DNA of 64,000 nt from an uncultured Christensenella sp. (GTDB lineage Bacteria; Bacillota; Clostridia; Christensenellales; UBA3700), in contig CAJTPC010000004.1 of assembly GCA_910578245.1 (NCBI GenBank), forward strand, positions 12,936-76,935. Direction: 5' to 3'. The stretch's first letter is position 1, and the number at the start of each line of letters is the position of its first letter. A model generated the notes under the pieces. It did no database searches and was not told the origin of the DNA. It saw only the letters and a program-made list of their open reading frames with translations. Shown one piece after another: positions 24,145 through 33,682 of the stretch. Both the position numbers and the translations under genes were made by a program.

Positions 24145-25617
24145 CTACCTCTTTGTGATAAGTAATATTGCTCTAGCTACGTCGCTAGGCAAAACTCCAT
24201 ACTCGCTATACTCTTCAACTAAATCTTTTGCGACTTTTGCCGTCAGATACGCCGATGAATATGCGCTCTCGATTGTCGGCATACCTTGCGAAAGCATACC
24301 AAGCATAACTCCGCTCAACGTATCACCGCTTCCGCCCTTAGAGAGTTCCGCTCCGCCGTTGGTGATAATATAGACCTCTTCACCGTCAGTAATCACACTG
24401 CTTGCGCCCTTAAGCAAGAGCGTGACTTTATATTCTTTTGCAAACGCTTTTGCTATATCTATCGGATTGTCAAGTATCTCGTCCACGCTCTTTTTGCAAA
24501 GTCTTGACATCTCCTTTACGTGCGGAGTAAGTATTATATCGGCTTTTGCGCATTTAAGCGCTTCAACATTCAACGCAAGAGAATTAAGTCCATCGGCGTC
24601 AATAATGACCTTTATTGGATAATTATTGATAATATACTCTATAATCTCGGCGTTTTCGCTATAACGACTGCCCATACCCATACCTATAGCCAGACAGTCC
24701 ATACCTCTCAATGCTATGTCAAGTTCTGACTTATCAAAAGTAAGATATCCGCCCTCGTCGGGTAAACCTATCACCGTGCTTTCCACAACGGCGCCTAGGA
24801 TATTATTTGCTTGACTTTGCGGAGTGAGAATTACGTTGAGTCCTCCACCGCTACGCAAAGCGCACAGTCCCATATTGGCAAGTTTTACTGCTCCTAGATA
24901 ATTTCCGCATCCGCCCAAAATCCCGCTCTTGCCGAATGTGCCTTTGTGAGTGTTGAATTTGCGTTTTGGAAAGAGTAATGCTACGTCCTGTACTTCCACT
25001 GCATTGACGTAATGGGTATGCAATCCTATACCTACGTCGACTATAGACAACTTGCCCGTCATATCCTTGCCGTCGTTGAGATACAGTCCTGTCTTAGCGT
25101 ATTGTACGGTTATCGTTTCGTCAGCCTTTACGCAAGTTGAGTATCTACCGTTATCGCCGTCAAGTCCGCTAGGAATATCTACGCTTATCTTATACGCCGA
25201 ACTTGCGTTTATCTTATCGATAATATATGCATACTCCTGCTTTGGCGTACCCTTAAAACCGGTACCGAATATACAATCGACTATTATATCAAAGTCGTAA
25301 TTACATTCGCCTATAGAATATATCTTATCATATCCTTTGGCTTGCAAAATATCGTAATAATATCTGCCGTCCTTACTCTTATCCGAGCAAAGGTATACGT
25401 ATGGATATATACCGTTATCTATCATGATACACGCAAGCGCCAGACCGTCACCGCCATTGTTGCCCTTTCCGCAAATTATTGCTACGCTTCCTTGCCATAC
25501 CCTGCCGTCAAATACGCCTTGCGCCACTCTGCGCATAAGCTCAACGGAAGCAATTCCGCCGTCAATAGTGGCTTTGTCGCAATAAGCCATTTGAGTTGTG
25601 GTAAGAACTTTTTGCAT
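24145..25617 (-). CDS. nnr: Bifunctional NAD(P)H-hydrate repair enzyme (epimerase and dehydratase)
   Basis: 490 residues. The N-terminal half (about 1-200) is the NAXE epimerase, with ICGKGNNGGDGLA and VDIPSGLDGDNG. The C-terminal half (about 215-490) is the ADP/ATP-dependent NAXD dehydratase, with GKSGILGG, DADGLNSLA, LTPHVKEMSRL, LLKGASSVI and GGSGDTLSG. It repairs damaged, hydrated NAD(P)H in the cytosol. The ATG at 25617 overlaps the end region of recX with a GAGG site inside recX, so the two are translationally linked. Confidence 0.95.
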   Translation of the reverse strand: MQKVLTTTQMAYCDKATIDGGIASVELMRRVAQGVFDGRVWQGSVAIICGKGNNGGDGLALACIMIDNGIYPYVYLCSDKSKDGRYYYDILQAKGYDKIYSIGECNYDFDIIVDCIFGTGFKGTPKQEYAYIIDKINASSAYKISVDIPSGLDGDNGRYSTCVKADETITVQYAKTGLYLNDGKDMTGKLSIVDVGIGLHTHYVNAVEVQDVALLFPKRKFNTHKGTFGKSGILGGCGNYLGAVKLANMGLCALRSGGGLNVILTPQSQANNILGAVVESTVIGLPDEGGYLTFDKSELDIALRGMDCLAIGMGMGSRYSENAEIIEYIINNYPIKVIIDADGLNSLALNVEALKCAKADIILTPHVKEMSRLCKKSVDEILDNPIDIAKAFAKEYKVTLLLKGASSVITDGEEVYIITNGGAELSKGGSGDTLSGVMLGMLSQGMPTIESAYSSAYLTAKVAKDLVEEYSEYGVLPSDVARAILLITKR

Positions 25618-25618
25618 A

Positions 25619-26233
25619 TCAATCCTCGTCAACGATTTTCAATACGGCGAGCGCTTGGGATATATCTTCCCACTCATAGCCCCTGTATTGCAAAAATCTA
25701 ATGAGCTTGGCTCTGTATTTGGGGTCGTGAATATCTTGGTTTTTGCTGTGCTTTTTGGCGAGTTCCTCGCATGCGTTGCCCTTGGGCATTTGCGACAGCG
25801 CATTCTCTATTATATCTTCGGAAACGCCTTTGTTACGGAGTTCCATTTTAAGTCGCGTCTTGCCTTTTATATTAGAGTTGAGCGCAACGTACGAACGCGC
25901 GTATTCCGCGTCGTTGATATATCCATAATTTTTGCACTTGTCTACGGTATAGTCTACTATGGCTTTTCCGTACCCCTTATCATAGAGTTTATTGGTCAAA
26001 ATCTTTGCGGTAGGCGTGTATTTACTTATATACGTCAGCGCATAATCAAAAGCCTTGTCCTTATCGCTGTCAAATATAACCTTGTCAAGCGTAACCTTGT
26101 CTATCTCTTTGCCTATCTCCAACTTATGATTGTATACCGCAAGTCTGCTAACTCCCGAATAAAACGATCCGTCTACGAAGAGATTTACTCTGTCGATATT
26201 CTTCGACTGCATAGTGATGCCCGTAATTATCAT
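25619..26233 (-). CDS. recX: Regulatory protein RecX
   Basis: 204 residues. Three-helix RecX repeats are visible, for example FDYALTYISKYTPTAKIL followed by LYDKGYG and NDAEYARSYV with LKMELRNKGVSEDIIENAL, and LIRFLQYRGYEWEDISQAL near the end. RecX modulates the RecA filament. Its ATG overlaps the ygiQ stop (ATGA). Note that RecR in this same genome appears broken. The gene is the middle of a ygiQ-recX-nnr operon. Confidence 0.9.
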   Translation of the reverse strand: MIITGITMQSKNIDRVNLFVDGSFYSGVSRLAVYNHKLEIGKEIDKVTLDKVIFDSDKDKAFDYALTYISKYTPTAKILTNKLYDKGYGKAIVDYTVDKCKNYGYINDAEYARSYVALNSNIKGKTRLKMELRNKGVSEDIIENALSQMPKGNACEELAKKHSKNQDIHDPKYRAKLIRFLQYRGYEWEDISQALAVLKIVDED

Positions 26234-28149
26234 CTGCGTTTTGCTCCTTTGGTTTTCGGCTTACTCTGCGTATTAATAATTATTGTTTTCTTACGATGTT
26301 GGTTTTTATTATTGCTTGCGCTGTCATTTTCTTTGCGCGCTTTGGCAATCGCCTCTTCCTTAGTAGGTTTGACAAGACACTCTTCTCCAAAACCTATCAA
26401 ATCCTGCCGTCCCGCTTCCTTGAGCGCTTCGACTATTACATCGTAGTTACTCTTCTTGCGGTATTGCATCAAAGCGCGCTGATAAGTCTTTTCCTTTTTA
26501 GTCTTGGCTACGTATATAGGTTGCATTGTGTCGGGATTGATACCCGTATAGTACATACACGTAGATTTTGTTGACGGCGTAGGATAAAAGTCCTGCACCT
26601 GCTCCGGCATATATCCTATCGACTTGAGATACTGCGCAAGCCTTATAGCGTCTTTGAGCGTACAGCCGGGGTGCGAGGATATCAGATACGGCACAAGGTA
26701 TTGTTTCTTGCCGAGTTTCTTATTGATAGCGTCATACTTCTCTTTGAACTTGAGATATATGTCGAACGGCGGCTTATTCATAGCCTTCAAAGTAGAATCG
26801 GATATATGCTCGGGGGCTACTTTGAGTTGTCCGCTGACGTGGTGCTTGATAAGTTCGTATAGAAATTCGGGATTCTTGTCATACATCAGATAGTCAAAAC
26901 GTATACCCGAGCGAATAAAGACCTTTTTAATGCCCTCTATCTGTCTTAAGGTCTTGAGCAAGTCAAGATACTCGCTGTGGTCGACTTTCATTGCAGGACA
27001 AGGCTTATATCCTATGCAAGACCTGTCTTTGCATACGCCCATAGTCTTTTGCTTTTCGCAAGCGGGGTCACGAAAGTTGGCGGTAGGCCCGCCGACGTCG
27101 TGAATATATCCCTTGAAGTCCTTGTCCGCGACAAAGCTACTGGCTTCTTTGACAATATTGTCCTTACTACGCTTTTGCACTATACGCCCTTGATGAAATG
27201 CAATCGCGCAATAATTACACGCGCCAAAACAGCCTCTGACTGACGTCAAAGAATACTTTACCTCTTCGATTGCAGGCACTCCCCTCGTATAACTAGGGTG
27301 ATAAGTCCTCTCGTAAGGCAAGTCGTAAATCTCGTCCATTTCCTTTACAGACAAAGGATATTGCATTGGATTCTGCACTACGTACTTATCGCCGTGCTTT
27401 TGAAGTAACGTTTTGCCGTAATATGGGTCGTTGTTGGAATATTGAGTATTAAAAGCGTTGACGTATTGCGCCTTATCAGCTCTAACTTGCTCATACGATG
27501 GAGAAAATACTACCGTATGCTCCTCGATACCCTTTTTAAGTTTTGCAGAAAGACTGTCGAAACTCGACAGATAGCAAGTTCCTCTCACGTCCTTGATTTT
27601 ATCAAGCGGTATGCCCTTCTTGACCATATAAAATATCTCTTTCAATGGTCTTTCTCCCATACCGTATATAAGTAAGTCTGCTTTTGAAGATACCAAAATA
27701 CTTGGAAGCACCGCGTCTTTCCAATAGTCGTAATGCGCAAATCTGCGGAGCGACGCTTCTATTCCGCCAATGACTACAGGTGAATTAGGATAAAGTCTTT
27801 TTAGCGCGTTGCAATACACATCAACGCACCTGTCAGGGCGTTTGCCTACATCGCCGCCTTCGCTGTAAACGTCGCGAGTTCGTCTAATCTTTGCGACCGT
27901 ATAGTTGTTGACCATACTGTCTACAACTCCGCTCGACACCATAAAGCCGTATCTAGGTTGTCCAAAGCGTGTGAAGTCGTTATCGCTTAGCGGTTGAGGA
28001 ATAATAGCTACGTCAATGCCGAGAGATTGCAAAAGCCTAGACACTATTGCGTGTCCAAAAGACGGGTGGTCAACGTACGCTTCGCCTATCACGTAGACTA
28101 TATCGACTTGACGACCGTTTACTTCGCTTTTGCTTATCGGTAAAAACAT
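26230..28149 (-). CDS. ygiQ: YgiQ family radical SAM protein
   Basis: 639 residues, usual size. An N-terminal B12-binding-like domain (about 1-200) with GGIEASLRRFAHYDYW precedes the radical SAM core at CFGACNYCAIAFHQGR, where the three Cys hold the 4Fe-4S cluster. Further signatures are GPTANFRDPAC and the C-terminal PEQVQDFYPTPST. The lysine-rich tail is typical. The substrate of the family is not established. It is the first gene of the operon with recX and nnr. On its 5' side a repeat-rich gap (28150-28383) precedes the pur operon end. Confidence 0.93.
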   Translation of the reverse strand: MFLPISKSEVNGRQVDIVYVIGEAYVDHPSFGHAIVSRLLQSLGIDVAIIPQPLSDNDFTRFGQPRYGFMVSSGVVDSMVNNYTVAKIRRTRDVYSEGGDVGKRPDRCVDVYCNALKRLYPNSPVVIGGIEASLRRFAHYDYWKDAVLPSILVSSKADLLIYGMGERPLKEIFYMVKKGIPLDKIKDVRGTCYLSSFDSLSAKLKKGIEEHTVVFSPSYEQVRADKAQYVNAFNTQYSNNDPYYGKTLLQKHGDKYVVQNPMQYPLSVKEMDEIYDLPYERTYHPSYTRGVPAIEEVKYSLTSVRGCFGACNYCAIAFHQGRIVQKRSKDNIVKEASSFVADKDFKGYIHDVGGPTANFRDPACEKQKTMGVCKDRSCIGYKPCPAMKVDHSEYLDLLKTLRQIEGIKKVFIRSGIRFDYLMYDKNPEFLYELIKHHVSGQLKVAPEHISDSTLKAMNKPPFDIYLKFKEKYDAINKKLGKKQYLVPYLISSHPGCTLKDAIRLAQYLKSIGYMPEQVQDFYPTPSTKSTCMYYTGINPDTMQPIYVAKTKKEKTYQRALMQYRKKSNYDVIVEALKEAGRQDLIGFGEECLVKPTKEEAIAKARKENDSASNNKNQHRKKTIIINTQSKPKTKGAKRR

Positions 28150-28184
28150 AGTATCTCTTAATATACTTAATATTTACAATAATT

Positions 28185-28352
28185 TAAGACTCTTCGACTA
28201 CGCTACGCTCTGCTTAGTGTGACGCAACGAACACTTTTGAGCAAGTGTAAAGTCTAATAAATATCCGTAACTACGATTAAGTATCAACTTAAGCGTAATT
28301 TCATTTCTCACTATTTGCGAAGCAAATAATTTCACTGCCACTTTAGTGAAAT
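28185..28352. repeat. Degenerate module 1 and GAAATT-type hairpins
   Basis: A region near 28190-28230 resembles module 1 (TTCGACTACGCTACGC). Then come TATTTGC/GCAAATA (28312-28318 and 28322-28328) with a GAA loop and ATTTCACT/AGTGAAAT (28329-28336 and 28345-28352). They form consecutive short hairpins flanked by AATTTCATT. They fit no gene. Confidence 0.65.
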
Positions 28353-28359
28353 TTCATTG

Positions 28360-28395
28360 TATTTCAAGTAAGTCGTTTACAACTTACTTGAAATA
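28360..28395 (-). terminator. 14-bp hairpin at the purL stop codon
   Basis: TATTTCAAGTAAGT (28360-28373) pairs perfectly with ACTTACTTGAAATA (28382-28395) over 8 bases. The purL stop codon (28384-28386) is inside the right arm. There is no T run after it on the purL strand, so it may be an mRNA 3'-end stabiliser rather than a classical terminator. Confidence 0.6.
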
Positions 28396-31300
28396 TTTAA
28401 CTCCGCTCTCAAAGAGTTTCATATCGTAATTGCCTTCTACGTTCTTATAGAGATTGGCGTCTATTCTCTCTGCGTGTCCCATTTTGCCGAGTACTCTGCC
28501 GTCCGGAGAAATTATACCCTCTATTGCGTACATACTGCCGTTAGGATTGAAAGGCGAAGTCATAGTAGCGTTGCCCGTCATATCAACGTATTGCGTTGCT
28601 ACTTGACCGCCCTTGATAATCTTATCAAGTTCTTCCGCGCTTGCTACGAATCTACCCTCGCCGTGGCTGACAGGCACTGCAAATACGTCGTCGACTTTTA
28701 CTCCGCTTAGCCATGGCGACTTGTTGGTAGCCACGCGTACGTTGACTATAGTCGATACGTGCCTAGATATGTTGTTGAAAGTCAAAGTCGGAGCTTCGCT
28801 CTTTTGCTCTCTTATATCGCCGTAAGGCACAAGTCCGAGTTTGACTAGAGCTTGGAATCCGTTGCAGATACCCAAAGCCAAACCGTCTCTTTCGTAGAGC
28901 AGTTTCATTACCTGCTCGGCGATACGCGGATTTCTAAACGTAGTAGCTATAAACTTACCGCTACCGTCAGGCTCATCGCCACCGCTGAAACCGCCGGGGA
29001 ATGCAAGTATTTGAGCTTCTTGCAATGCTTTGACAATAGCCTCGGCAGACTCCTCTATATCCTTTGAAGTTTGGTTCTTTATAATTAGTATATTGGCTTT
29101 TGCGCCTGCTCTTTCAAATGCTCTAGCAGTATCGTACTCGCAATTAGTACCCGGAAAGACAGGAATAAATACTCTAGGCTGAACGATATTTCTCGGAGCC
29201 TTGTCTACCTTTCTTGCGCAACATATGAGGTTCTTAACTTCGCCGTTAGCAGGCGCCGTCGTCGGGAATACCTTATCGAGCGTTCTTTCAAAAGCGCATA
29301 CGGCATCGTTCATTTTGAGTTCTTTTCCGCAAAGATCCGCAGTATAAGTGCCGTTGAGCGTAGCTACTTTCTCTACGTCAAAGTCCTTCAAATCGCCTAC
29401 GTCGTCGGCTAGTATCACAAAGTCGCCGAATGCCGGCGCAAACATATCCTGAGATATATCGTCCCAGTTGGTACCGAGTTTATTTCCCATACAAGCCTTG
29501 AATACGCTTGCAATAACACCGCCCTCTTCTACTACGTTGCAAGCCTTGATTTTACCGTTTGCCATAGCTTTGTTCATAGCTTCATAGAGTTGCAAGGTCT
29601 TTGCAAAGTCGGGTATCGAATATTCATCCTTAGGTATTGCCACGTGATAAATATCCTTTGCGCCCATATTTTCGGCAAAAGTATTAGTAACAATCTTGCT
29701 TGCCTTACCGATACCCATAGCGAAAGATATAAGCGTAGGCGGAACGTCTATATGCTCGAAAGTACCGCTCATACTATCCTTGCCTCCTATAGCGCCGACG
29801 CCGAAACCAATCTGCGCGTACAATGCGCCAAGGAGCGCCGATAAAGGCTGTCCCCATCTATCCTTGTCTTGATTGAGCTTTTTGAAGAACTCTTGCAAAG
29901 ACAGTCTTACGGTGTCGATACTAATACCGCAAGCAACTTGCTTCGACAGCGAAGTCAATATTGAATATATAGCTCCCGTAAACGGCGACGCGCTCATAAG
30001 TTGAGGCGAACAGCCGTACGTAGATACCGTAGCCGTATCGGTATGTCCGCTGACCGGCGGTTTGCAAGCCATAGCTATAGCAGGGGTAAGTTGATACTTT
30101 CCGCCAAAAGGCATAAGCACGCTAGACGCGCCGATAGTGCCGTCAAACATCTCGCCAAGTCCCTTTGTAGAACAAACGTTGAGTCTTGAAAGTTCATTCG
30201 TAACAGCTTGAGCAAACTCCCCTTTGTCAAAGAATTTTTGCGTATCTTTATTGATACTATCCATATAATTTGTGACTTTCTCGACTACGTGAGCGTCTTG
30301 CATTTGCTTAACGCCGTTGGTATCGAGAAAAGCTCTTTTCAAATCCACTATGCAGTTGCCGGCATAGAACATTCTCATTCTGCCGTTGTCGGTAACCTCT
30401 GCAACGGGAGTAGCCACTAGATTTTCCGTCTTTGCATATTCTATAAACTTATCTACGTCCTTTTTGTCGAGTACAACTGCCATTCTCTCTTGCGATTCTG
30501 AGATAGCAAGTTCAGTACCGCTCAAGCCCTCGTACTTCTTTGGTACTCTGTCAAGGAAAATATCCAAGCTGTCGGCAAGTTCGCCAATAGCTACGCTGAC
30601 ACCGCCTGCGCCAAAGTCGTTGCACTTGACGATAAGCGTAGATACGTCCTTGTTGCGGAATAGTCTTTGTATTTTTCTCTCGGTAGGCGGATTACCCTTT
30701 TGCACTTCTGCTCCGCATACTTCTACCGATTTCTCCGTATGCGCCTTGGAAGATCCCGTAGCTCCGCCGCAACCGTCTCTGCCCGTTTCTCCGCCGAGAA
30801 GTACTATAACATCTCCCTCTACAGGTTTTCTTCTGACAACGTTCTCCTTTGGAGCGCCTGCTATTACGTAACCCGTCTCAAGTCTTTTCGCCTTGTAATT
30901 CTCATGATACATCTCGGCTACAAGTCCCGTAGAAAGTCCGATTTGGTTGCCGTAACTGGAATACCCCGAAGCGGCAGTCTTGGTAATAACTCTCTGCGGA
31001 AGTTTGCCCTTTAACGTCAAAGATATATCTTCAGTGGGGTCGGCGCAACCGGTAACTCTCATAGCCTGATATACGTAAGTTCTTCCTGAAAGCGGATCTC
31101 TGATTGCTCCGCCAAGGCAAGTCGCCGCTCCGCCGAAAGGCTCGATTTCAGTCGGATGGTTGTGCGTTTCGTTCTTGAACATAATAAGCCACTTTTCAGG
31201 CTTGCCGTCAACGTCTACGTCAACCTCAACGGAACAAGCGTTGATTTCATCGCTTACGTCTAAATTGTCAAGTTTACCGAGCTTTTTGAGTTTCTTGACC

Positions 31301-32121
31301 GCTATGGTAGCTATGTCCATAAGACAAGGATATTTATCCTCTCTCTTAGCGTTAAATTCTTGGAATAATTCTCTATAAAGGTCAAGAGCTTTACCCACGT
31401 GCGGATTATTGCTGTCCACGTCGATTTTGGTAAGTTCGGTCGCAAAGGTCGTATGACGGCAATGGTCAGACCAATAGGTATCAATTACTTTGATTTCGCT
31501 CTCGGAAGGATTACGCTTCTCTCCCTTGAAATAGTCGCGTACGAAAATCAAATCCTTTTCGCTCATAGCAAAGCCTACTCTCTTATGATAGTCGCAAATC
31601 TCTTTATCGCTCATATCTATGAATCCGTCTATTGTAGGCACCGTGAGATTTTGCGTAACTTCTTGTTGCAAGGTATCGGGAATTTGCATAGAGCCTTCTC
31701 TACTCTCAACCGGATTGATGAGGTATTTGCGTACCCTATCGAATTGAGCGTCGCTCAAGCCCTTAAAAGCGTATAATTTTGCGCACTTAATAAGAGGTCT
31801 TTGCGACATAGAGAGTAATTGAACGCATTGCATTGCGCTGTCTGCTCTTTGATCATACTGACCGGGGAGAAATTCGACAGCTAAAAGTTTGTAGCCGTCT
31901 AGTTCAGGCATCTCTTCATACAAGCTGTCGACCGGAGCTTCGCTGAATATAGTCGTCTTGGCGCTCTCATAAACTGCATTGTCAAGATTCTCTATATCGT
32001 ATCTAATAAACTCTCTCACGTCCTCAACTGCAATGCCAAGCACGTTCTGAATATCGGCAGAAGTCTTTTTTGCCGATACGTTGTACCCGTCTTTTTTCTC
32101 TACGAAAATTCTCTTTACCAT
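28384..32121 (-). CDS. purL: Phosphoribosylformylglycinamidine synthase, single-chain
   Basis: 1245 residues, the fused form containing the synthetase and glutaminase parts, so no separate purS or purQ is needed. It shows DTYWSDHCRHTTF, FKNETHNHPTEIEPFGGAATC and, in the C-terminal class I amidotransferase, the catalytic Cys in GICNGFQALVKLG. It converts FGAR to FGAM in step 4 of purine synthesis. The ribosome site is AAGGAC. It is the last gene of the purE-C-M-N-H-D-L series, separated from purD by composite repeat copy B. Confidence 0.97.
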   Translation of the reverse strand: MVKRIFVEKKDGYNVSAKKTSADIQNVLGIAVEDVREFIRYDIENLDNAVYESAKTTIFSEAPVDSLYEEMPELDGYKLLAVEFLPGQYDQRADSAMQCVQLLSMSQRPLIKCAKLYAFKGLSDAQFDRVRKYLINPVESREGSMQIPDTLQQEVTQNLTVPTIDGFIDMSDKEICDYHKRVGFAMSEKDLIFVRDYFKGEKRNPSESEIKVIDTYWSDHCRHTTFATELTKIDVDSNNPHVGKALDLYRELFQEFNAKREDKYPCLMDIATIAVKKLKKLGKLDNLDVSDEINACSVEVDVDVDGKPEKWLIMFKNETHNHPTEIEPFGGAATCLGGAIRDPLSGRTYVYQAMRVTGCADPTEDISLTLKGKLPQRVITKTAASGYSSYGNQIGLSTGLVAEMYHENYKAKRLETGYVIAGAPKENVVRRKPVEGDVIVLLGGETGRDGCGGATGSSKAHTEKSVEVCGAEVQKGNPPTERKIQRLFRNKDVSTLIVKCNDFGAGGVSVAIGELADSLDIFLDRVPKKYEGLSGTELAISESQERMAVVLDKKDVDKFIEYAKTENLVATPVAEVTDNGRMRMFYAGNCIVDLKRAFLDTNGVKQMQDAHVVEKVTNYMDSINKDTQKFFDKGEFAQAVTNELSRLNVCSTKGLGEMFDGTIGASSVLMPFGGKYQLTPAIAMACKPPVSGHTDTATVSTYGCSPQLMSASPFTGAIYSILTSLSKQVACGISIDTVRLSLQEFFKKLNQDKDRWGQPLSALLGALYAQIGFGVGAIGGKDSMSGTFEHIDVPPTLISFAMGIGKASKIVTNTFAENMGAKDIYHVAIPKDEYSIPDFAKTLQLYEAMNKAMANGKIKACNVVEEGGVIASVFKACMGNKLGTNWDDISQDMFAPAFGDFVILADDVGDLKDFDVEKVATLNGTYTADLCGKELKMNDAVCAFERTLDKVFPTTAPANGEVKNLICCARKVDKAPRNIVQPRVFIPVFPGTNCEYDTARAFERAGAKANILIIKNQTSKDIEESAEAIVKALQEAQILAFPGGFSGGDEPDGSGKFIATTFRNPRIAEQVMKLLYERDGLALGICNGFQALVKLGLVPYGDIREQKSEAPTLTFNNISRHVSTIVNVRVATNKSPWLSGVKVDDVFAVPVSHGEGRFVASAEELDKIIKGGQVATQYVDMTGNATMTSPFNPNGSMYAIEGIISPDGRVLGKMGHAERIDANLYKNVEGNYDMKLFESGVKYFK

Positions 32122-32178
32122 TTCTTTGTCCTTTTTATAATTATTATCAATGTATTTGGTATTTTTTATATTGTTAAG

Positions 32179-32344
32179 ATTTCTCCATTTCGCTACGCTT
32201 TAGTCGAAATGACATTTAGTCCGCTTAAAAACGGTTGCTCTCGACTGTGGAGATTAGTTGTATTTTTGCCCGTGCGTACTTTCCGTACGTGACCCCGAGG
32301 ACGTCCTAGCCGTTAGGGTAAAAAGACGACTGATATACGCAGTC
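32179..32344. repeat. Composite intergenic repeat, copy B
   Basis: Module 1 lies at about 32174-32212 (AAGATTTCTCCATTTCG...GTCGAAATGACA). Module 2 spans 32243-32344: GACTGTG (32243-32249) pairs with CGCAGTC (32338-32344), TTAGTTG (32254-32260) with CGACTGA (32327-32333), and TTTTGCCC (32264-32271) with GGGTAAAA (32316-32323). The positions correspond to copy A, but the bases differ in a way that keeps the pairs. An apical GTAC/GTAC hairpin is shorter than in copy A. Module 2 ends 6 bases before the purD stop codon. Confidence 0.85.
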
Positions 32345-32350
32345 GGTAGC

Positions 32351-33607
32351 TTATTTTTTAATGCCTATGTCAGTGCGGTAGAATGCGCCGTCAAAATGAA
32401 TATTACTTACCGCCTCGTACGCCTTTGCTCTTGCTTCGTGAATATCCTTGCCCTTAGCCGTTACGCCAAGAACTCTGCCTCCGCTCGTCACAAGTTTGCC
32501 GTCCTTGATAGCCGTGCCTGCGTGGAATATCAAAATATCCTCTGCAATATCTCCAATAGTGATTTCTTTGCCCTTTTGATAACTCTCCGGATAGCCTCCG
32601 CTTGCCATAACTACGCATACGCAAGCATCGTCCGTCCACTCGATATTTATTTTATCTAGCGTACCGTCTACGACAGCGTTGAATATATCGCACAAATCCG
32701 TCTTAAGTCTTGGCAATACAACTTGAGTTTCCGGATCTCCAAAACGCGCGTTGTACTCCACTACCTTTGCGCCGTCGTCCGTAAGCATAAGTCCAAAGTA
32801 AAGCACTCCCTTAAAAGTCCTGCCCTCTTTGTTCAATGCGTCTACGGTAGGTAAGATTATTTTATTCATTACTTCTTCTTCGACTTCTTTGGTGTAGATA
32901 GCCGAGGGAGAGAATGTACCCATACCGCCGGTATTAAGACCTTGGTCGTTGTCGTAGGCTCTCTTGTGATCTCTAGCGTTGACCATTGGAATTATCGTCT
33001 TGCCGTCGCAGAAAGAAAGTATAGACACTTCCTGTCCTACCATAAACTCTTCAACGATAACTCTCTTGCCTGCATCCTTGAACTTGCTGTCTATCATCAT
33101 TTCCTTGACAGCTTTAAGCCCCTCTTCTTTGGTATTACAAATTATTACGCCTTTGCCAAGCGCAAGTCCGTCGGCTTTGACAACAAGCGGATACTTAGCG
33201 CCTGAGATATACTCAACGGCTTTGTCATAACTGTCAAACTCCTCATAATTTGCCGTAGGAATACCGTACTTTTTCATTAAATACTTAGAGAAAGCCTTGC
33301 TGGCTTCGATTATTGCGGAGTTGGCTCTCGGTCCAAAAGCCCTATGCCCCTTTTCTTCAAGTCTATCTACAAGACCGCTGGCGAGCGGGTCGTCGGGAGC
33401 GACTACCGTCAATTCTATATCTTTGTGGCTGTCAACAAAGTCGATAATTGCGTCGAAGTCCATTACCGAAATAGGTACGCACTCGGCAATTTTACTTATA
33501 CCTCCGTTACCCGGCAAACAATAGATCTTGTCCACCTTTGGACTCTTTGCAAGCGACCAACATATTGTGTGTTCTCTGCCGCCGCTTCCAATTACTAATA
33601 CGTTCAT
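32351..33607 (-). CDS. purD: Phosphoribosylamine--glycine ligase
   Basis: 418 residues of the ATP-grasp superfamily. It starts with MNVLVIGSGGREHTICWSL, contains VKADGLALGKGVII in the ATP-grasp lid region, and GGMGTFSPSA and EYNARFGDPETQVVLPRL near the active site. It makes GAR from PRA, glycine and ATP. AAGGAG is 7-8 bases upstream. It lies between purH and purL, with repeat copies on both sides. Confidence 0.97.
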   Translation of the reverse strand: MNVLVIGSGGREHTICWSLAKSPKVDKIYCLPGNGGISKIAECVPISVMDFDAIIDFVDSHKDIELTVVAPDDPLASGLVDRLEEKGHRAFGPRANSAIIEASKAFSKYLMKKYGIPTANYEEFDSYDKAVEYISGAKYPLVVKADGLALGKGVIICNTKEEGLKAVKEMMIDSKFKDAGKRVIVEEFMVGQEVSILSFCDGKTIIPMVNARDHKRAYDNDQGLNTGGMGTFSPSAIYTKEVEEEVMNKIILPTVDALNKEGRTFKGVLYFGLMLTDDGAKVVEYNARFGDPETQVVLPRLKTDLCDIFNAVVDGTLDKINIEWTDDACVCVVMASGGYPESYQKGKEITIGDIAEDILIFHAGTAIKDGKLVTSGGRVLGVTAKGKDIHEARAKAYEAVSNIHFDGAFYRTDIGIKK

Positions 33608-33632
33608 ATATGCTCCTTGGTTGTATAGATAA

Positions 33633-33682
33633 ATATTTCTCCGCTACGTTTAAGCGGAAGGCGCGCCGATGTACGCGCAAGC
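33633..33682. repeat. Composite repeat, deletion derivative (copy C)
   Basis: ATTTCTCCGCTACG from the left of module 1 is joined directly to TTTAAGCGGAAGGCGCGCCGA..., corresponding to the right end of module 2 (copy A: TTAGGGCGGAAGGCGTGCTGA). It abuts the purH stop codon at 33683. The 5' half of module 2 is absent. Confidence 0.65.

Noticed and set aside
25598..26446. 282-residue plus-strand frame opposite recX
   Set aside because: It is antisense to RecX and YgiQ, has no ribosome site and no domain; RecX on the other strand is certain.
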